Origin: Candidatus Scatosoma pullistercoris
Lineage (GTDB): Bacteria > Bacillota > Clostridia > Christensenellales > Borkfalkiaceae
Length of the DNA: 10,022 bases
NCBI GenBank assembly: GCA_018714725.1
Contig: DVMZ01000080.1
Span: 1 to 10,022 of the forward strand
Direction: 5' to 3'
The notes below the pieces were generated by a model. That model made no database searches. It saw only the letters and a program-made list of their open reading frames with translations, and was not told where the DNA came from. The position numbers were made by a program, and so were the translations under genes. Below are positions 6,599 through 10,022 of the stretch, in pieces. Each line of letters begins with the position of its first letter. Within the stretch, counting starts at the first letter, position 1.

Positions 6599-7648
6599 TC
6601 AGCAAAAGAAATCGAGATTTTTCTCCGAGATTTCATACAGTCCGTTTTCAATGCCGTGCACGGTTTCCACCACCTTGTCGCAAAGCGGCGTTTCGACGGA
6701 ACACCGGTCGCCCAGCGCGCACACGGCGCCGTCTATGTAGTCGATTTCGCATTTTCTGCCCCGTTCGAGATCGAGGAGCATGCCCGAAACCAGCCGCTTG
6801 TGCCGGCGCATGGCGATGGGCAGCAGGAACATCGCCTTCTGCGTGCCGAAAAAGCCCGGCTCCCCGAGCAGTTTTTCCATATCGTGTCCCTGGATTTTTT
6901 CCAGCTTCACTCCCAATTCCGAAGCGACGGCAAAGCATTCCCGCAAAATCCCGAGGGCAATTTTGCGGCTTCTCCGGCGCTTCGCAATCTCGCCGAACGT
7001 CAGCCCGGTCACTACGGACAAACCGGAAAAAGCCGCGTTGATCGCCAGTTTGCTCCACCTCGCCCCTTCCAGGTTATCGGTCACCGTGACAAAGGAGGGA
7101 TTTCCGGAGATTTCCCCCACCGCGGAGAGAATCTCCCGAAGTTCTTTCAGCTTGTCGCAGCGCCCGGAATAGCTTCCGATTTCGATGCTCATGCCGGCGG
7201 GATCGGACGTCAGCTCCGCCACGCCGTCCCCGACCAGATTGGCGCCCCAGGCGCAAACCCCGCCGTATACGCGGTCCTCGCCGATGATCTCTGCCAGAAT
7301 TTCCTCCGGCAGGCCGTTCTGCGTGGTGCAGAGCACCCCGTCCGCTTTCAGATAATTTTTGAGAAATCCGGCGGTACGCGCATTATCCTTCTGTTTGGTC
7401 ATCAGAAAAATAACGTCGTACGGTTCCGTCATTTCCTCCGGTACAAGCGCGTTGACCCGCTCGGTATAAGTCGTGCCCGTCGCCGTGCAGACCACCCGGG
7501 CCCCCTTTTCCTTCATCGCTTCGATGTGCGTGCGGTTGCGACTGATAAGGTCCACCCTCGCGTCCAGTCCGCAGTCGGACAAAAAGGCCCCCAGCACCGT
7601 TCCCATGGCTCCCGCGCCGTAGATCGCAATTTTCAGTTCCTCTTTCAT
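6599..7648 (-). CDS. Ketopantoate reductase family protein (ApbA/PanE-like)
   Basis: This is a two-domain NADPH-dependent reductase of the 2-dehydropantoate 2-reductase family, which makes pantoate for coenzyme A. The 349-residue product has GAGAMG (11-16) at the nucleotide-binding turn, the TTQNGLPEE region, and the catalytic-type Lys200 in RWSKLAIN (compare E. coli Lys176) with Asn204. The C-terminal helical domain carries GRKCEIDYIDG and ETPLCDKVV, also typical. It is longer than E. coli PanE (about 300). No panB, panC or panD lies nearby, so I leave the symbol blank: related paralogs act on other 2-keto acids. Its ATG overlaps the stop of the kinase gene (ATGA), implying coupled translation. 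The nearest GGAG is only 2 bases from the ATG, which also points to coupling. Confidence 0.87.
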   Translation of the reverse strand: MKEELKIAIYGAGAMGTVLGAFLSDCGLDARVDLISRNRTHIEAMKEKGARVVCTATGTTYTERVNALVPEEMTEPYDVIFLMTKQKDNARTAGFLKNYLKADGVLCTTQNGLPEEILAEIIGEDRVYGGVCAWGANLVGDGVAELTSDPAGMSIEIGSYSGRCDKLKELREILSAVGEISGNPSFVTVTDNLEGARWSKLAINAAFSGLSVVTGLTFGEIAKRRRSRKIALGILRECFAVASELGVKLEKIQGHDMEKLLGEPGFFGTQKAMFLLPIAMRRHKRLVSGMLLDLERGRKCEIDYIDGAVCALGDRCSVETPLCDKVVETVHGIENGLYEISEKNLDFFC

Positions 7649-8163
7649 AACTCCGGTCTTTGCTCCAGTTTCTCCGTCAGAGCGCTCAACGCGCCCTCCG
7701 TATCTTTTCCGTCCAAATCGACAATGATGTCGGCATACCGCTCGTACAGCGGCGTGCGCTCTTCATAAAGATCGCGGAAAGTCAGTCCTTCCCGGATCGC
7801 CACTCCCCTGCCTCTGAGATCGGACAGCCGCCGTTCCAGTTCGGGACAAGACAGCCTCAGATAGACGATTTTTCCCGATTTTCCGAGATGTTCCATCGCC
7901 CGGGCGCCGTAAATCACGCTGCCGCCCGTTGCAATCACGCTTTTTTCCGCCTGAATACCTGCGTTTACCTCTTCTTCAATCCGGAGAAAATTCTCCAGCC
8001 CGTCCTCTTCGATGATCCGGCTGAGACTGCGTCCTTCCCGTTCGCAGATCAGATTGTCGCTGTCCGTGAACGCATACCCGAGTCTTTCGGCGAGCAGTCT
8101 GCCGATCGTGCTCTTTCCCGCCCCCGGCATACCGATCAGAATGATATTGTCCGCCTTTGCCAT
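7645..8163 (-). CDS. Shikimate-kinase-like P-loop kinase (AroK family)
   Basis: The 172-residue product is the normal size for a shikimate kinase, which phosphorylates shikimate in aromatic amino-acid synthesis. The Walker A is GMPGAGKST (11-19). DSD (34-36) and Arg61 in FLRIEEE match substrate-binding positions. The glycine loop is GGS (80-82) rather than GGG. The lid region (117-145) reads RGVAIREG, then ERTPLYERYAD, and lacks the usual R-x-RPLL. Arg136 matches the conserved Arg of the R-x-PLY block. I recall this subgroup as widespread in Clostridia and annotated shikimate kinase, but its substrate is less certain than for classical AroK, and no other aro gene is near. A GAGGAA site overlaps the NUDIX stop codon. 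It overlaps the next gene by 4 bases. Confidence 0.8.
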   Translation of the reverse strand: MAKADNIILIGMPGAGKSTIGRLLAERLGYAFTDSDNLICEREGRSLSRIIEEDGLENFLRIEEEVNAGIQAEKSVIATGGSVIYGARAMEHLGKSGKIVYLRLSCPELERRLSDLRGRGVAIREGLTFRDLYEERTPLYERYADIIVDLDGKDTEGALSALTEKLEQRPEL

Positions 8164-8173
8164 TTCCGATTCC

Positions 8174-8584
8174 TCACGCTTTCCCGTTTCCGAATATGCC
8201 GGAAATCGATTCCAGAAGATCGGCGTCCGCGGGCGCCCATTGCAGAAAATCGAGCTCCGACGGAGACATCCAGCAAAAACTTTCGTGTTCTTTCAGCTGA
8301 AACGCGGAAAGCATTTCGCATTCGTACAAAAACAGAGTGATGACGAAATCCGGGTATTCAAATTTTGTACAGCCGAACAACCCGCCGACCTTTACGTCGA
8401 GAGCGAGTTCTTCTTTGAGCTCCCGCTTCACCGCTTCTTCCCCCGTCTCTCCCTCTTCAATCTTCCCGCCCGGGAACTCATATTTATGGGCGAGATAGGG
8501 ATAAGGGCTTTCCCCGCGCTTCGCGGCAAATAATTTCCCGTTTTCAAACAGCAGCCCCGCAGCCACCCGGATGTGTTTTTTCAT
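8174..8584 (-). CDS. NUDIX hydrolase, MutT-like (nucleoside triphosphate pyrophosphohydrolase)
   Basis: The 136-residue product carries a clear NUDIX box at 40-62: G, then KIEEG, E, seven residues, then RELKEEL. The metal-binding RE..EE residues are intact, and the usual Gly near the end of the box is Ala61. It is preceded by YEFPGG. The C-terminal WMSPSEL and LQWAPAD resemble MutT/CTP-pyrophosphohydrolase-like members that clean oxidised or non-canonical nucleotides. The exact substrate cannot be told. The ribosome site before the ATG at 8584 is weak (GGGG, 7 bases upstream). The gene ends 10 bases before the kinase gene and probably begins the NUDIX-kinase-reductase transcript, although I could not find a good promoter in 8585-8682. 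Confidence 0.88.
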   Translation of the reverse strand: MKKHIRVAAGLLFENGKLFAAKRGESPYPYLAHKYEFPGGKIEEGETGEEAVKRELKEELALDVKVGGLFGCTKFEYPDFVITLFLYECEMLSAFQLKEHESFCWMSPSELDFLQWAPADADLLESISGIFGNGKA

Positions 8585-8682
8585 GATTTCAGCCCCGGAA
8601 TCTTTCCGTATTTGAGTATTTCAACGCATCTGCGCCTGTTCTTTCGCAATAAACGTCCGCCCATTCCCGACCGCTCTGTTTT

Positions 8683-9723
8683 TCAAAGCCCGAGATACGC
8701 GCAAAGAAGGGAAACGGTGGCATAAATGCCTTTGAGATGAGTGCGCTCCATACCGTGAGAGGCATGGACGCCGGGGCCGATCAGACCCCCTTTTACATCC
8801 GCGCCCGCACACCACGCCGCGCCCACGTCCGAACCGTAGTAGGGATACACGTCGGCGGCAAAATCGATATTCCGCTCCTTTGCAAGCGAAATCAGCCGTT
8901 CCACCATTTCATAATCGTACGGACCATGGCTGTCCTTGACGCAGACGGAAACCTGCGTTTCTTTACAGGCGAGGTCGGCGCCCACGCAACCCATGTCCAC
9001 GGCGAGAAGCTCGTCCGCGTCCATGCCGACGGTTGCGGCACCGTGTCCCACTTCTTCGTAATTGGTGAAATAGAAATCGGTGTCGTATTCGGGCGCCAGT
9101 CCCTCTTCTTTCATTGCTTTCAGCGCGGTGAGCAGACAGACGCTGCCCGCCTTGTCGTCGAGAAACCGGGATTTGACAAAACCGCTGTCCGTCACCGTCG
9201 TCTTCGGATCGAGCGCGATCATACAACCGGTACGGATTCCGAGCGCCGCGACATCGGCCGCCGAGGACACTTCCTCGTCCAACCGGACATACATCGTATT
9301 TTCATTCCGTTCCGCCGTGCCTGCGTCTTTATAGACATGACAGGAGCAGGAATCGGAAAGAAAAGTGCCCGTATACACTTTGCCGCCGTCCGCATAAATA
9401 CGGCAGTACTCTCCGTCAAACGTGGGCAGAACAGGCCCGCCCAGACGGGTAAAGCGGATTTTTCCGTCGCCGGAAACGCTCCGCACCATCGCGCCGAGTG
9501 TGTCGACATGGGCGGAAACCGCAATTTTTTTTCCTTTGCGGCGACCGGGCACGCAGACTTTTACCAGCCGCTTGTTGGTCACTTCTCCCGCATACCCCAT
9601 GTCCGAGAGCAGGACGAGAAGTTTTTCGTCAATCGCGGCGGAAAAGCCCGTGGGGCTGTCCACCGCCATGATTTCGCGCAGAGAACGAATGATAAACTCC
9701 CTGTATTTTTCCGCTTTGATCAT
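8683..9723 (-). CDS. M42-family metallo-aminopeptidase
   Basis: This is a cytoplasmic two-metal aminopeptidase of the glutamyl-aminopeptidase/TET type. The 346-residue product has every expected metal and catalytic position: AHVDTLG (His72, Asp74), SRFLDDKAG (Asp189/Asp190), NYEEVGHG (Glu223 catalytic base, Glu224 ligand), VDMG (Asp243), and the last histidine in ASHGMERTH (His323). An M20-type reading is less likely, because the inserted middle domain and the FLDDKAG block are M42-like. An ATG further upstream at 9792 is open, but I choose 9723: GGGAGG sits 5 bases before it, and the extra residues would be encoded by the tRNA terminator and leader. The stop is 98 bases before the NUDIX gene. 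It may feed that transcript, since no terminator is visible between them. Confidence 0.93.
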   Translation of the reverse strand: MIKAEKYREFIIRSLREIMAVDSPTGFSAAIDEKLLVLLSDMGYAGEVTNKRLVKVCVPGRRKGKKIAVSAHVDTLGAMVRSVSGDGKIRFTRLGGPVLPTFDGEYCRIYADGGKVYTGTFLSDSCSCHVYKDAGTAERNENTMYVRLDEEVSSAADVAALGIRTGCMIALDPKTTVTDSGFVKSRFLDDKAGSVCLLTALKAMKEEGLAPEYDTDFYFTNYEEVGHGAATVGMDADELLAVDMGCVGADLACKETQVSVCVKDSHGPYDYEMVERLISLAKERNIDFAADVYPYYGSDVGAAWCAGADVKGGLIGPGVHASHGMERTHLKGIYATVSLLCAYLGL

Positions 9724-9782
9724 AAAAACCTCCCGCTTTTTGTTCCGCCGGAATTTTCCGGAACGCCCTGTTTTTTTCAAAT

Positions 9783-9820
9783 AAAAAACCAACGAAAGAG
9801 CGGACTCCTGCGTTGGTTTT
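9783..9820 (-). terminator. Intrinsic terminator of the tRNA-Thr transcript
   Basis: On the minus strand, AAAACCAACG (9820-9811) and CGTTGGTTTT (9794-9785) form a perfect 10-bp stem with a 16-base loop. The stem runs into a T-tract of six (9788-9783). It begins 4 bases past the encoded CCA of the tRNA and separates it from the peptidase gene. Confidence 0.9.
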
Positions 9821-9823
9821 CTT

Positions 9824-9899
<76 letters not shown>

Positions 9900-10022
9900 A
9901 TATGAATTTTTGCCCGTTTTCTCCCGGCCCCTGCCGCCACCGCGCACACCGCCCGAACGCAAAAAACACGCGTAACTACGGAAAATGCGGCAACATTTCG
10001 GGATACGGGGTCCCGTCAAAAA
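9900..10022. other. Upstream region of the tRNA, no gene seen
   Basis: These 123 bases hold no gene I can support. A small stem, CGGGA/TCCCG, lies near the right edge, and the minus strand begins with a run of T. That could be the tail of a feature outside the window, but nothing more can be said. Confidence 0.4.

Noticed and set aside
4645..7041. Two long plus-strand ORFs (4645-5691 and 5698-7041)
   Set aside because: They are antisense to gltX and the reductase gene, have no recognisable domains and no good ribosome sites, and are rich in Arg/His/Phe as antisense shadows in GC-rich DNA are.
9742..9764. Inverted repeat GTTCCG/CGGAAC with inner CCGGAA/TTCCGG in the peptidase leader
   Set aside because: It is short, with two competing small stems and no T-tract. 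CCGGAA-type words are frequent throughout this GC-rich sequence.
9724..9792. Upstream start at 9792 for the M42 peptidase
   Set aside because: The added 23 residues are basic and come from the tRNA terminator tail. The ATG at 9723 has an ideal GGGAGG site.

Overview
The window looks like a stretch of ordinary chromosome from a Gram-positive, Clostridia-type bacterium of moderately high GC. The signs are near-consensus sigma-A promoters, strong GGAGG ribosome sites, an L-box (lysine) riboswitch with an intrinsic terminator, a tRNA gene with encoded CCA, and the particular Asd, GluRS and shikimate-kinase-like types common in Clostridia. A Christensenellales/Borkfalkiales-like lineage is my guess only. 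I see no mobile element, CRISPR array, phage gene or sign of transfer.

Layout. (1) 1-1081, minus: a six-helix membrane protein resembling DUF624/YesL, cut by the left edge, with its own promoter at 1152-1180. (2) 1230-4792, plus: a lysine-biosynthesis operon. A promoter (1230-1258) drives a lysine riboswitch (about 1262-1445) and terminator (1481-1503). A 170-base GC-rich leader follows, then asd, dapA and dapB, and a strong terminator (4758-4792). The three enzymes take aspartyl phosphate to tetrahydrodipicolinate, the trunk of diaminopimelate and lysine synthesis. (3) 4885-8584, minus: a compact run read in the order NUDIX hydrolase, shikimate-kinase-like protein, ketopantoate-reductase-like protein, glutamyl-tRNA synthetase. 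The kinase and reductase overlap by ATGA. (4) 8683-9723, minus: an M42-type metallo-aminopeptidase. (5) 9824-9899, minus: tRNA-Thr(GGT), followed by its own terminator.

The plus-strand dap operon and the minus-strand gltX block converge on 4633-4884. The membrane gene and the dap operon diverge from a shared AT-rich promoter region at 1140-1260. The clearest regulatory logic is lysine feedback on asd-dapA-dapB through the riboswitch. The points most worth a second look are the non-canonical shikimate-kinase family member, the long structured leader after the riboswitch terminator, the hairpins in front of dapA, and the 5' UTR hairpin of the membrane gene. I did not find a clearly novel multi-gene system here.
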